Source: Zygnema cylindricum
Lineage: Eukaryota; Streptophyta; Zygnematophyceae; Zygnematales; Zygnemataceae
Assembly (NCBI GenBank): GCA_037447655.1
Contig: JBBHKE010001948.1
Location: 230,187-294,186, forward strand
Length of the DNA stretch: 64,000 nucleotides
Direction of reading: 5' to 3'
Shown here piece after piece: positions 42,936 to 55,500 of the stretch. Below the pieces are notes generated by a model. The model was given only the letters and a program-made list of their open reading frames with translations. It did not search any database and had not been told where the DNA came from. How positions within the stretch are numbered: the first letter of the stretch is position 1; each line of letters opens with the position of its first letter. The position numbers and the translations under genes were made by a program.

Positions 42936-43391
42936 GTGTTGTGTATCGGTAAGGATTTGTCGATAACCGATATGGGCATTTTTTCGGGAAGCCGATATTT
43001 GATATATCGGTACGGATACATATGTACGGACCGTACAGATAAACGTACGACCAGTTCACTAAACTGTACGTGTTATTCCCCCGAAGCGCCCTACTCACAA
43101 CCCCTATCTAATGAGCTGCCTACCAATCATATCATTTGTACAAGCCGAAAGTACAGTAGTCGGAATAAGATATGTACGGCGTTAGTACGGCTCCAGTTAA
43201 AACGATGTACCTTTCACATTCGACGCCATGGCTTTGTTCCTTTCTTCCTTGAGATCCACTGGAAACCTGCCACGTGTACCCTAAACATAAAGTACATAAA
43301 GTACAAATATATCGATAACTCTGACCGTTCGATAACCGATAACTATCGGTATCGGTGTTATCCCGATAATTTTTTTACCGATACACAACAC
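42936..43391. mobile_element. D-type MITE, copy 2
   Basis: TA-bounded (42934-42935 and 43392-43393). Ends are GTGTTGTGTATCGGTAA and TTACCGATACACAACAC, with subterminal CGATAACCGATAT and CCGATAACTATCGG words. The right TA is shared with the adjoining A-type element. Confidence 0.8.
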
Positions 43392-43393
43392 TA

Positions 43394-43892
43394 CACCGCG
43401 AATCGTAATTAGAGTAAATGACTTTAATTCGGTCGCTCGAATTTCGACTCTATTACATGAAATAGAGTAAATGATTCTAATTTTTCATTATTCTATTTAA
43501 GGTAAAGTTTATTTAGCATTTTTTATTATAATATAGGTTCGTTTTAAATAGTGTGGAGTACGGACGACCTCCGACCGTGCAAAATTGTACTTTATTAAGT
43601 AAAAAAGTACAAATAATGATTTAATACATGCCGTAATCATGTAACTGCGTTTTAACAAACCGCGTAGTGCAAACGTCATAGTGACGATAAACTGTACGTT
43701 TTGCCAAATTCTGTACGAATACCTTATTTACAGTAGATGATATTTGCGTGCCAAATTAGAGTACTTCAATAAATTAGAGTAAACTTCATTGTTGAAACAA
43801 CTCTATCACATAAATTAGCGTTAATTACTCTAATTTTTTTTTATAGTTTTTGTACTCTAATTTTTTCATTACTCTAATTACGATTCGCGGTG
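43394..43892. mobile_element. A-type MITE, copy 3
   Basis: Same orientation and length (499 bp) as copy 1. Ends are CACCGCGAATCGTAATTAGA and TCTAATTACGATTCGCGGTG, with TA at 43392-43393 and 43893-43894. The interior is nearly identical to 1014-1511. Confidence 0.9.
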
Positions 43893-44098
43893 TAGTGTTT
43901 TTGTTAAAATTCCGCACAGTACCGTATAAATCCGTACATTTTACGGTAAACGCTGTACCTTTTACATGGATTCTCCGTTCAGTTTACCAGACAGAAAGTA
44001 CATCGCGTTTTTTTCCGATTTATTCAAAAGTCACGAATTATACGTTTTAATCGGAAAAAAGGAAAAAATCGCGCGATTTGAACAACTATGCTTTGGAA

Positions 44099-44860
44099 TG
44101 AGGATAATACCAAGCATAAAATAAATCCCTAAAGAAACAGTAAAATTAGCTCGTTTAGCAATGTGGGATACGATGACCTGGCACTAGATCTGCTAAGCGA
44201 AAAACTGGCAGAGTGCGTGTGGGACAAAGGATGCTGGCGCGCTGTACCTGATGATAACGCAGCATCGAATCTTTTGACGGCAGTTTCGTGGGCTAAGGGC
44301 CAACTTCGATGATGCCAGATCTTCAGCAAAAACCACCAAATCTGACGTCCATATCTTTCCCGTTTATAATATCTGGTCGTATCTGCCGAATCCCATTGAA
44401 TGCACTTCGCTCGCGGTTGGCCAAAAGCGGAAAAGTAAAATAAATATTGAATAGCAAATGTTTTTTTTGTTCAAGTCGTCCGAGACAGATCATTGGACGA
44501 ACCAATTTTTTCATCCGCCGTGAAGTTCTGACCGCCGTGACTTTACATTTTTAAGTTTTACAAAATGTTTTTTGCTGCGTGAACTTTTGGCCCGGTTCAG
44601 ACAGCAATTCATTTCATTGGCTCAGGGGTTTGGAAAATGACACCGCAGCTAATGTCAATCATCATTTTCACTGGTGACGTGGCACGGGTGTGTCACGTAT
44701 AAGCCAACATAGAACTACAGTACTCGTCACCTTTTTGACTCTATGTATAGAAACCTGAAAATCTGGAAATGATAACCGAGATGTCGAATGAAAGTCGCAG
44801 CTTGTCAGTCTCGCTGACGCGCCTCGTCATCTTTTGTCGGAAACGGGCACAGCAGGACGC
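44099..44860. other. spacer, nothing supportable
   Basis: No gene or repeat boundary was recognised. Confidence 0.4.
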
Positions 44861-45148
44861 AAACAAACCGATCACATGTCTTTAGCTACAGCAGCTACCA
44901 TGGTATTGTCGTTTTCTGGAGCTTTTTGGTCGGTTGTGTGAAGTGTACCAACAATTGTCGAGGCCAGCACAAAAATCCAAAATAGACTGAGCCCATGTGC
45001 TGTCAAACAAACCGATCACATGTCTTTTAGCTACAGCAGCTAACATGGTATTGTCGTTTTGTGTAGCTTTCTGGTCGGTTGAGTGAAGTGTACGAACAAT
45101 TGTCGAGGCCAGCACAAAACTCCAAAATAGACTCGGCCCATGTGCTGT
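44861..45148. repeat. 144-bp tandem duplication
   Basis: AAACAAACCGATCACATGTC begins at 44861 and again at 45005. The two units differ at about ten positions. No function is apparent. Confidence 0.92.
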
Positions 45149-45530
45149 CAAGAATTTACAAAATCTAAAAAAGAATCTAAAAAAGGATCTTCCATGTGAA
45201 CCAACGGGCAGAAAGTCTCAATCGCCTGCATTGGTCCAATGCGGACAAATCCCGCGACTTTGTGGAGCAGGAATATCATCATGATCGTACACGTCTACAT
45301 CGTGTGACCGCCGCAACAGGTTGGTTCGGCAATAATGAATCTGCCGTTTCTGACCGTCCGATTCTGACTCAGCAAGCACGGACGGCAATAAGAGCGCTTG
45401 AGTGATTGCTCGACCTGAAAATTGCCGAATGGCGCCGAGCCCCTAGATTCTGGAGAGCTGTTTAATGTAAAGAAGTCAATTGGCGAACAGTTATAGATCG
45501 AATTTTTTAAGTAGGGGCAAAGCTGTACTC
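45149..45530. other. spacer, nothing supportable
   Basis: Short open frames on both strands with no recognisable domain. Confidence 0.4.
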
Positions 45531-45532
45531 TA

Positions 45533-45975
45533 GTGTTGTGTACCGGTAGCCATTTGCCGACCACCGATATGTATTTTTAACGATAACCGTTTAGGTTTGA
45601 CCTAACGATAACCGATATTTGGTCCCGGAATATCGGTAACGGAACCATCGCGATAGAAACCGATATGTCACGATACATTACCAATTGATATCGGGCCCGA
45701 TAATTATCAGCGATAACGATACGGTTCAGACCGTACAATTGCACCTTTTTCAAATAAGTACAGAATGGATTGTCATACGTGGCACGCCACAATATATAAT
45801 GCATAAAGTATAATAAGATAGAATGTAGAGTACTATAAAATAATACACTTTCCACTTATCGCCAGTAAAAAAATTGTTGGAACCGGAGCGATATACCAGA
45901 ACCCCTCACCGTTCGTTAACCGGTAACTATCGGTATCGGTTTTATTGTTATAAGTTTTGACCCGATACACAACAC
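45533..45975. mobile_element. D-type MITE, copy 3
   Basis: TA-bounded (45531-45532 and 45976-45977). Ends are GTGTTGTGTACCGGTAG and CCCGATACACAACAC; CGATAACCGATAT and ACTATCGGTATCGG lie inside. It resembles 42936-43391. Confidence 0.8.
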
Positions 45976-46201
45976 TACTTATTACAAATTCATTTAAGCC
46001 CGTCAAATGATTAATTTGTGGTTAGATTGTCGCCACCATTTGATACAAGCTTCCCGAGGTGCTTCCCCCTTTTCAAGCCCATTTCCTTGTGGAGAGTTGT
46101 CCACCCTAGACTCCACTAGTGTGTCTAGACCTAAAAATTCGGTTTGCCAACACACCGCTTATCGCCGTATCATTCCCGTACTAAGCGCTTACCTGCTTAT
46201 C

Positions 46202-46275
46202 GACCCGGTAGCTCAAATGGTAGAGCGAGTGTACGGTTAATAACGTGTCTTAGGTTCGATCCCCAAAGCAAAGTC
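46202..46275 (+). other. tRNA-like sequence (probable pseudo-tRNA or SINE head)
   Basis: Has an A-box-like D arm (GTAGCTCAAATGGTAGAGC, stem GCTC/GAGC) and a B box AGGTTCGATCCCC about 30 bases on. The anticodon stem is irregular, with an eight-base loop, and the first seven bases do not pair with the sequence after the T arm. A working tRNA is therefore unlikely. Confidence 0.4.
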
Positions 46276-49150
46276 GATCCGGCCAATTTCGATGTGGCCA
46301 ATTTCCAAAGCATACACTTTGTTGCCCACGCAATACATTGAATAATGGGAGTTTGTTACAATCCTCTCTCGCGGCGGCCTGGTTCTATAGTTTGGTGATT
46401 GGCTAAACCTACTATTTCCACTTTGATGTTCGCGCTTCACAACTGAGATTACATTCGAGCTTGGCCTCCCTCATCCAACTTTTCTCCACTTTCTTATTTA
46501 TTCGTTTAACCGTGTCCCTCAGCCTGGTGGAGTCTGTTTGTTTCGTTCGTCCCAAATGGGAGAGCGTATTCAACCACACGACACTAATTGCTCCACTGTT
46601 ATGATTATTAATATTGTTGTGGGACGTTATGTTCTTTGAGAAGTTTCACATGTTTTTCTTTCACGCTATACCAACATTTGTTTGCTCAATGGTGCCTGTG
46701 GTATTTTAGGTGACATTGTTTCGGCGAATCTTGCCTCAATAACAGTCATTGATCAGTGAGCTCGACATGTTGGAATGAACTCGTGTGACGGTGCTAGGAA
46801 AACCGATGCCACATATGACTTTATTTAGATAGCATTTAAGATTTTTGGTTATTTGGTTGGTAATTTGGATGAGTTACTACACAATTGCCTTTATTTGTGG
46901 CTTTACAACACGGTGCAAGCTTTTATCCTCATACGATCATCTATTGTTTTGGATCGTCAATGTGCTTTCAGACTCCATTTGCGACCTCGCCGAACCTAAA
47001 TGATCTAAAGAGTTACTTATAGATAATCTTTAGTTGTTTTAACGATTAATTACATAGTTTCTATCGAGTAGGTTATTTTCTTGTTGTTGTGGTGTGTGTT
47101 GTTCTTTCCAATGTGGTTTGTTGGCTATCGATGGTTGATGTGTTAATTTCAGTCACAAATAAATTTTTTTGTAGTGTGCTTTTTCTTGCATTCGTCTTTT
47201 TTAATTCCTTTTTGAGTTACTTTTTTCTTTTGATATAATCCTTGTTTTAAACTTATGAATTTACGTCCTGCAAAAATAGTTTCCTTAAACCTTTGATGTA
47301 TAGACAAAAATCACTATAATAGTAAAGTAGTACATCCACCCCTTATCTATGCCCTGTATGTACTACAATATATGTTTTTCGTGAGATGGCAACCCTCTCA
47401 CCAGCTGAAATATGTTTTTTTTTGCGTGATAACTCCACTTGCACTACATGTCTTATTTAATAACATATGTACACTAATACAATAAGTGGTACCTTACACG
47501 TACAATAAGTAACAACTTATGTACACTATTACAATAATCAGTCATTTTGTTTGTGTGTTCATAACGTTTTATCATTTGTGCCATTGGGTTTCTCATAAAT
47601 ATTATAATATAATCATATTCCCAAATTCATTAAAGACTTTTACAACTATATCAAATTTGACGTGTGACCTCACAACGTCTTTCGATATAAATTGTAGCAG
47701 TATGTTTTCGGCGTTTCATAATGTCCAATGATTTGATGAGAACAAATGACACTTCGTATCACCTTTATCTAAAGTCGTGCCAAAGTCGTAGTGAACGGTT
47801 TACTTCACCGAATCTTCTAATCCATCCATAAAGTTGAATGTTTCTTATCCGGTTGATAACTCGTGACCACAACTTTTCAAAACAGTAGCACTATCGGGCG
47901 TGGGCCGAGATCTTGTTGGTTTGTTTTCTGTGCATTTAAGATATTACAACTAACTTTACCATAAGCTATCATTTCTAACAAGTCAATTTGACAAGTCACT
48001 ATTTGTAAACTACGTACTTCTATTCGCCAAACTGGGAAGCATCAAAATTTCCCCACACAAGCCAATATGCAAAATTTGAATACAAATTAACAACGGAGCA
48101 AGTAGATGTGGCCAATAGAAAATTACTTTTTAGTTCACGTATGAAGCTAAAGTGTGCGTTATTATTAAGTAATCTTGTGAATTTTACACCTATAACTCCT
48201 TTTGTTGTTATACTACCAAAATTGAAGTTGATATGACTCATCGTGTACGTCACATGAAAATTCCTCAAAGAGACAATTGAATAATTCCTTATATGTCGAT
48301 GCATTTCTAACTAAGGCCTCTAATCCATTAGGCGGTCCTAGTAAACATGGGGAGATGTCTATTTGTAGTGTTTACTAGCACGACGTTCCATTATGTCGTG
48401 CCTGTAAACATCGTTTCTCAATTATGATTGGTGCCACGTAGGTTAGTTTTCAGATTTTTAAAATCTAAAAATATTCTTCAAACTGAAAATCTGTACGTAA
48501 TATTTGTACAAGCGGAGGAAGTTAATGATTCGTACGAAAATTTTGCGCCCAAATTTTAATTTTGAAATTGGAAATCAAAATTTCCAAACAGAATGGCAAA
48601 AAGGCGCCACAAACTTTGAAGGTCAGCAGATGTCAAAAAGAGCGTGCGAGGATATTTCGGTCGACCTGCATACACCGTGGCGGAAGGCACATGGGGTGTA
48701 CGACGTGTTTTTTTCTCATCGCCTGTTTGTGGTGGATATTTTTTAAATTTCCACATGTACCGATAGTATGTGACATGTGTGAATAAACTCTCCTCGCCGA
48801 AAAGAGTCTCGTCACACTTGCGCGGTTGCTTTCTCGATGTTTCGTTTGACAATAAAAAAGAAATGGTACGAATATTTTCGAAATAGTACGGCATTCAGTA
48901 AACAACCCCACTTTTCTTCTAATGGGAGTTCACCCTAATGGTTAAATACTCCACCGACACCAAAATCGAAGTGTAACAAAATTGACACGTCACCATTGTA
49001 ATCCATATACATCCAAATTCATATTGTGATAGATTCGCAACGTCATTGTGGCCTTTCACAAAAGTCCAAATCCACACCTCAACAAATCCCACAAAAAAAA
49101 TCCCACACCTCAATAAATCACACACTCCCTTTCTCACTTTTGAAATGCTA
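46276..49150. other. AT-rich gene-poor region
   Basis: About 2.9 kb without a convincing coding region. Small unsupported frames at 48020-48304 and 48504-48911 overlap one another on opposite strands. No TIR pair was recognised. Confidence 0.45.
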
Positions 49151-49165
49151 CTTTTTTTTTCTTCC

Positions 49166-49215
49166 CAGGGACTCAGATGGTTTACCATCGCACTTTTTCA
49201 TAATGTCAACCATTT
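49166..49215 (+). mobile_element. LINE 3' tail fragment
   Basis: GGGACTCAGATGGTTTACCA then CGCACTTTTTCATAATGTCA closely matches the coding-strand 3' end of the LINE at 20905-25545 (complement of 20940-20990). It is a severely 5'-truncated copy, followed directly by a TCAC simple repeat. Confidence 0.75.
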
Positions 49216-49620
49216 TGTTTCTCACTCACTCACTTAATCACTCTCTCAGTCACTCATACATCAAATGAGTCACGAACTGAATAAGTCACGCATTCCCTTA
49301 CGCACTTAATCACTCACGCACTCCCTTTTTCACTCAAACACAGACAGACTAAGTCTCCCACGCAATCACTCACGCACTTCTCGCTCACTTACTCATTCAC
49401 TCATCCAATCACTCACTCGCCCTCCCACTCCCTCACTCATCCACTCACTAACTTAGTGGCTTACTCACTCACTCACTCACTCACTCACGGTGTCACGTAG
49501 AGTCTCACTCACTCCCACTCACTCACTCAATACATCACTCACTCACTCTCACTTCTGATCGCACACCCAGTATCACTCTCACTCACTCAATCACTCACTG
49601 ACTCTCACTCTTGCTACGAT
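49216..49620 (+). repeat. (TCAC)n-type simple repeat
   Basis: Dense CACTCACTCACT words with interruptions, starting right after the LINE tail. Confidence 0.9.
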
Positions 49621-50079
49621 CGTTTCAAAAAGTACACATAGCAACTCGCAATTTTACAAGTAGAAACACAAACACGCACATCAGTGTTACACTAGGGGTC
49701 TCGACCAATACACATATATGAAGCTGAATCTCTCAATACACATATATCAAGCTAAATCTCTTCTCCTCACTCGCAGTCTTATAAGAAAATACTTCCTTCG
49801 TTACTTCTCACTACAAACAATAATAATAACCCTTTAATTTTGTATAAAAAAACTAACATAACTGCTCAACGTTCTCCACTAACATAATGGACAAGATTGC
49901 TACGAACAAAAGCTACCAAACAAATGCGCTTTCCTACCTAGACACATCTTCACCGAAACTAATTGTTTGGTAGATCAGCAGACACGGTACAACTTAATAA
50001 ACTTACAAACGTAGATAGCTAAAACATAATACAAACGGCCGATACGCCGATTTCTCACAATGTATCCTAACAACCCTCA

Positions 50080-50320
50080 CTCTTCTCAGTCTCACTCTCA
50101 CTCTCACTCCACTCTCACTCTCACTTTCACACATTCTATCATTGATACTACCTCTTATAAGGACTCTCACTCTCACTCTCACCACTAACTCATTCACCAC
50201 TCACGTTGACTTTCACTCTCACACTCATTGTCACTTTCAATTTCACTTCCCACTCACTCACCTATGCAATCACAAATCTCTTACTCTCACTTACTCCTAC
50301 CCACTCACTCATTCTTCCAA
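50080..50320 (+). repeat. (CTCACT)n-type simple repeat
   Basis: CTCACTCTCACTCTCACT stretches up to about 80 bases before the Copia 5' LTR; probably a continuation of the same family of simple repeat. Confidence 0.88.
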
Positions 50321-50400
50321 GGGTCTCTTACACAACCCCGAGTGCGTAGCAATAACAATAAATTTTAAGAAGACGCAAAAGAACATTCAAATAAACCAAT

Positions 50401-52582
50401 TGTTGTAATTTATAAATCTTTATTTCAGTCAATAGGGGTAAAAATAACTTAGGATATTTTTTCTAGTAGTCTACTATAAGACTTACTTTAATTAGTGTTA
50501 CAGTAGCAAGAGGTACAGTAGAGTGTATCGTACTGTATCGTACTTTTGCAGGGACACGTGTCGGCGAAATAACGTATGCAGGTTTTTTGGAGTAGCGTCG
50601 ACAATCATCCATACGCGTCAAAAAGTTGACGATGCGATTCACATGATCGGACGAACAGTATCTGTCCCGAGTATTCCGGAAACATATGGTACATCTCGAC
50701 AGTACCATCGTCGATCGAATTCGTTCCAGCGGACGCGATTCACCTGGGACCACAAGCGCGATTCACGAGGGACCACAAGCGTGATTCGCGTGGGACCACA
50801 AGTGACGAAGCACTCAGATGCTTCGTACTACATGACCACATTGGGCTGGACTTTAGCGGTCACTGCTGACTAAGCATTTGGAACGTTTTGTGTACGGTTA
50901 GAACGTTTTGTGTACGATTCAATTTCTGTAAATATCTGAATAACATTATTTTGTAGTTTAGTGTGATAAAAAAATGTTGTTCATAGCCCTTTTCAGCCAT
51001 GAATGTACCCTCGGAAGCACCACAGACTACCCCAAAACAGCCTCATTTGATTCCACTCAGAATTCTACAGAATAACCAAACCAAGCTAAAACTACACAAC
51101 CAGATAGTTCCTAGTCCACTTAGTATTCCCACCAAATTTCATATAATAATACCATACCGAAAAATCACAACACTCAGTCAAAGTTGCAGAAAAACAGCTT
51201 GCCAGAATTTGATAAATATGACCAACTTCACAATGAAGCCCCAAGCAAACCAGAGACACAATAGGTATGCAAATTAGCCACAATATTGCCAATACAAAGA
51301 GGAACACACATGCAAAATTTCAGATAATTTTGCCAATAAAACTGAGAGCAATTCTCAGATGAAAATCCCAAAAAGGAGCAGAAACAGTTTCTGTCCAAAA
51401 AGTTCCTAAGTCTAGAATGACTAAGTCCTACAAATATACACTACAGCTTACTACTAACTGTACGGATGCATACCAGCCGTACGTAATCAATCAACTACCT
51501 CTATTAATGTGAGTGTACCTGAAACCTACACTAATAATTAACACACAGGACAAAACATCGTTTAAATATTTACAAGTCTTACTAATTCCGTCAATCGAAT
51601 CGGGACCGTCCAAAATAAGTATCTTGTGACGGACGCGATTTCGCGTCCCTCACCAAACTGACGGCGCCGCCGTTCGTAGCTCTTTTTCCGCATACTTGAT
51701 GTCATGTCACACGGTCACACAATCACTTGACGAACTGATGCCACCTCACCAAAATTAATCCATACACGTGGCGTCCTTTCCACTCAATGCCTCTCACGCA
51801 ACTTTTAGTTTGAATCCTTTCGTCATCATTATGATTCGTACTTGCAATGTACCTTTCAACAATATTCCAAATCTGATCGCTTCGCGATCCGCCGTTCATT
51901 TGACTTACGTTTGTTCGCGCCACTCAATTAGATCCGTACGTCTCAATACACTTAGTACCTAGTACACAAGCTGTTATTACTGCGATGTGACTGGCGCAGC
52001 ATCGCAGCACAATATCTTTATCACACACGCTGCTATGGCTGCGATGTAACCAGCGCAGCATGGCAGCATAGCAATGTGATACAGAGAGGACTAAAGGTTT
52101 CAGAAAACCAACAAAAAATAGTGTTCCGTTAATCAGGTTTGAGAAATAGTAATTAGGTTTTTAAAGTACACTAACGTACAGGTTGGATGCTTTGTCGTTA
52201 GTCAGGATAATAACCGTAGTAACGGTTACCCGAATTAGTGTAGATCAGTAGATACACAATGTGAGTATATAACTTAGAACTTAGACAATTTTGTAGTATC
52301 CAGTTTTGGGAATATGATTTTCTAAGGGCAGTTTTTGGGAAACTTCTAGACATCATATCTTATGGTTTACTGGGTCATTTTGGCTGCAATTTTGGGAATT
52401 GTCAGTTTGCTGTATTGTGTATCACTGTGGCAAATTTGAAGCATATTGGCTTTCTGAGTTATATTTTGTGTCAGATCTAAGTTGGCTGTTGAGTAGGTAC
52501 TTTGATAGTTTCTGCTGTTTTTCATGTCTACTTCCACTACTACTGCTGGTTCACCGCCTGCAACGGTGGTTGTAGAACAACA
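50401..52582 (+). repeat. 5' LTR of Copia 1 (interrupted)
   Basis: Matches the 3' LTR from TGTTGTAATTTATAAATC to GTTGTAGAACAACA, apart from the 1139-bp insertion at 50975-52113. A TATA-like GAGTATATAACTTAG lies at about 52262-52276. The gag start codon (52524) is inside this LTR. Confidence 0.95.
50975..52113. mobile_element. probable solo LTR nested in the Copia 1 5' LTR
   Basis: An insertion absent from the 3' LTR, starting TGTTGTTCATAGCCC and ending ACCAACA. It is flanked by AAAAA on both sides, compatible with a 5-bp duplication. TG..CA ends, 1139-bp length and lack of internal genes indicate a solo LTR left by recombination. The family was not identified. Confidence 0.7.
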
Positions 52583-55500
52583 GGTTATGGGCCTTTCATC
52601 AAGGATTCCTATCTTCAATGGCCAAAAGTATGCTTACTGGGCGGCGATGGTTGAATCGTCGTTTGAAACTGCTGATTTATTGGGGGTCTTGGATGGCTCC
52701 CTTGATGAAACAGATCCAACTTGGGCGAAGAAGAATTCAATGGCAAGGAACAATCTAATCCTTTGTATTTCAGAAAATTTGGTCATGTCTCGACTGAAAA
52801 TGAAGAAGGCGAGGGAGATTTGGACGTCTCTGAAATCCGCTTTTGAGAAAGCGAATGTTCAAGAGGAGCTTTTGGTGGCTGGGAAAATTTGGGGATACAA
52901 ATACACGGGGGGATCTATGGTAGAGTATTGTGACAATTTTCGTGCGCTCATTGATGCTCACTCTTCTGCTGGGGGGTCATTTCCTGAGTTTCAACAGGCA
53001 GCTTTGCTTATTAGAGGTCTCCCTAGTAGCATGAAGGGTGTGTCTAATCAATTAAAGAGTCATGATAAAGCTAGCTGGTCATTTCAGTTAGCATATAATC
53101 TTATATTGGAGGAAGAAACAAATACTAAACTCCTTGAGGGAGAAGGAAAAGTTGAAGCATTTGCAACAGACTTTGACAAAAGAATTCAGTTCAATCAGAA
53201 TAGGAATCAGTTTAACCAGAATCAGAATCAGTTTAATCAGAGGCAGAATAGGCCATCTACTACTACTTGTTTCTATTGTTCTGAGAAGGGTCACGGATAC
53301 AGGTACTGTCCTAAATTGAAGAAGGCTAATGAGACAGGTTTATACAGGCCAGGTTGGCAACAGAGCCAGTATCACAGAGGTTTTTCTGGAAATCCTTCAC
53401 GTGGAAATGCTCTCTTTTCAGCTTCTGCAACTGATGCAGATGAGTCACTAAGCTTCAATGAGCAAGAGGAGGCGGAGTTATTTGCTATGGCTGCTGCCAT
53501 GGAGGGTCCAAAGGATGCAGGATGGATCATGGACACGGGAGCGTCTGCCCATATGTGTTGGAACAAGGCGGCTTTTACGAATCTGCAGCAAACATCTCCA
53601 AGGAGTATCTACTATGCTTGTGGCATGAGTGTTCAAACCTCAGCTCAGGGTGATGTATCTTTGATGGTAGATGTGGGGGGGAAGTCGGTAGAGAGAACCC
53701 TTCACAATGTTTTGTATGTACCAGACTTTAAGAAAAATCTATTTTCTACATCATTAGTGGAGAGCAAAGGCTTTGAGGTTGTTCTGAAAGGAGGAAGACA
53801 GGTTGTTAGCAAGAAAGGGAAAGTAGCAGTAACAGGGACTAGAGATGCTAGCAAAATGTACCGGATGGACATGGCGGAATATAAAGAAAATGATGTTCTC
53901 TACTCCAGTGTACAATCTGACAATGAGTTGTGGCATAAAAGATTAGGACATATGAACTATGATAGTCTTAAGAAAATGGTGAATTTGGGAAAAGTCGAGG
54001 GAGTTTCTCTCAGTTCTCATCCTATAAAATCATGTGATGGTTGCTCACTTGGCAAGATTCACAAATTGCCACTTCCACAGGAAACGGACAACAGATCGGA
54101 GAAAGTTCTACAACTAATACACTCTGATGTTCTCGGTCCCTCACAAGTGGCTTCAGCTGGAGGCGTCCACTATATGGTTACATTCACAGATGACTACTCG
54201 AGGTACACTAAAGTCTACTTCATGCAACATAAGAGTGAAGTGTTCACTCACTTCAAACATTACAAAGCGTGGGCGGAAAAGCTTCATGGAGTTCCAATCT
54301 TGGCGTTGAGATCGGACAATGGGGGAGAATACACATCAAAGGAATTCGAAGAATTCCTCATTCAAGAAGGTATTAGTCACAATCTTACTGTTCCTTACAC
54401 ACCAGAACAGAATGGTGTTTCTGAAAGATTAAATAGAACAGTGACAGAGAGTGCTCGGTCCATGCTTGCAGATAAAGGGCTAGATTTGAAATTCTGGGCT
54501 GAAGCACTAAACTGTGCTGTTTATATTAAGAATAGAATTGCTTCTAGATCTGTTAGCACCACACCTTATGAGCTTTGGACAGGAAAGAAACCTGATGTTA
54601 GCCACTTTAAAATCTTTGGCAGCAAGTGTTTTATTCTAGATACTTCACAGGATAGATGGAAAATGGAGCCTAAGGGCTTACCAGGAATTTTTATGGGGTA
54701 TGATGATAACGCAAAAGGATATAGGGTTTTTGTATTTGAGAAACAGAAAGTAATTATTTCTAGGAATATCCAGATTAAAGATGAACAGGATTCGGTTGAC
54801 CTTTTTAAAGTGCCAGATCAACCGGCGAAGGAAAAGCAAGAATATGTCATTTTTCACCATACTCAGCGAGTCTACTTTCCACCGGCAAGTGCGACACCTC
54901 TTTCTCCAGTTCCTCTGGTGCCTTTACAGGATGCATCGCAACAAGATACCCCTCGGGTGGAAGGAACTACTACAGACTCTGTACAGGATCAAGTTACGGT
55001 TCAACCTAAACAGAAAAATCAGAGGTTGCCGACGATCTCAGCCTCAGAATTTCCGGGGGGAAAGAGATCTAGCAGCCGTCTGCAATCAAGCTCTCACTTT
55101 GCTTTTTCTGCAGCTACAGAGGAGCCTCTAACGATCCAGGAGGCCTTCTCATCACCTGAGAGAAATCAGTGGATCGAGGCGGCAAACGATGAAATGAAGT
55201 CTATTATGGAGGCACAGACATGGGAGCTGGTGGATCTTCCTCCGGGCAGAAAAGCCATCGGCAGCAAATGGGTATTCAAGGTGAAGCTGAACCCGGACAA
55301 CACAATCGAAAGATATAAGGCGAGACTAGTGGCCAAGGGGTATAATCAAAAAGAAGGTATTGACTTTGAGGAAACCTTCTCTCCCGTTGTCAGATTTCCT
55401 ACTGTCAAAATTTTGCTAAGTCTAGCTGCTATAGAGAATATGGAAATACAACAAATAGATGATAAAACTGCTTTCTTCCATGGAGAGTTAGAAGAAACCA

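Larger units (their letters stand above)
42351..44090. mobile_element. hAT-type non-autonomous element 2 (1740 bp)
   Basis: Ends CATAGTTGTTC and GAACAACTATG, identical to the right TIR of the hAT at 9983-12856. The target duplication CTTTGGAA lies at 42343-42350 and 44091-44098, the left one shared with MITE 1. Inside are D-type copy 2 and A-type copy 3 as nested insertions, leaving about 780 bp of its own sequence with no transposase. Confidence 0.9.

Noticed and set aside
44882-45151. 89-residue minus-strand protein with an internal repeat
   Set aside because: It is the translation of the 144-bp tandem duplication with no domain support.
46202-46275. Functional tRNA gene
   Set aside because: A and B boxes are present but the acceptor stem does not pair and the anticodon loop has the wrong size; kept only as tRNA-like.
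50463-50873. Paired open frames inside the Copia LTR, repeated at 56470-56880
   Set aside because: They overlap on opposite strands within LTR regulatory sequence and exist in both LTRs only because the LTRs are copies.
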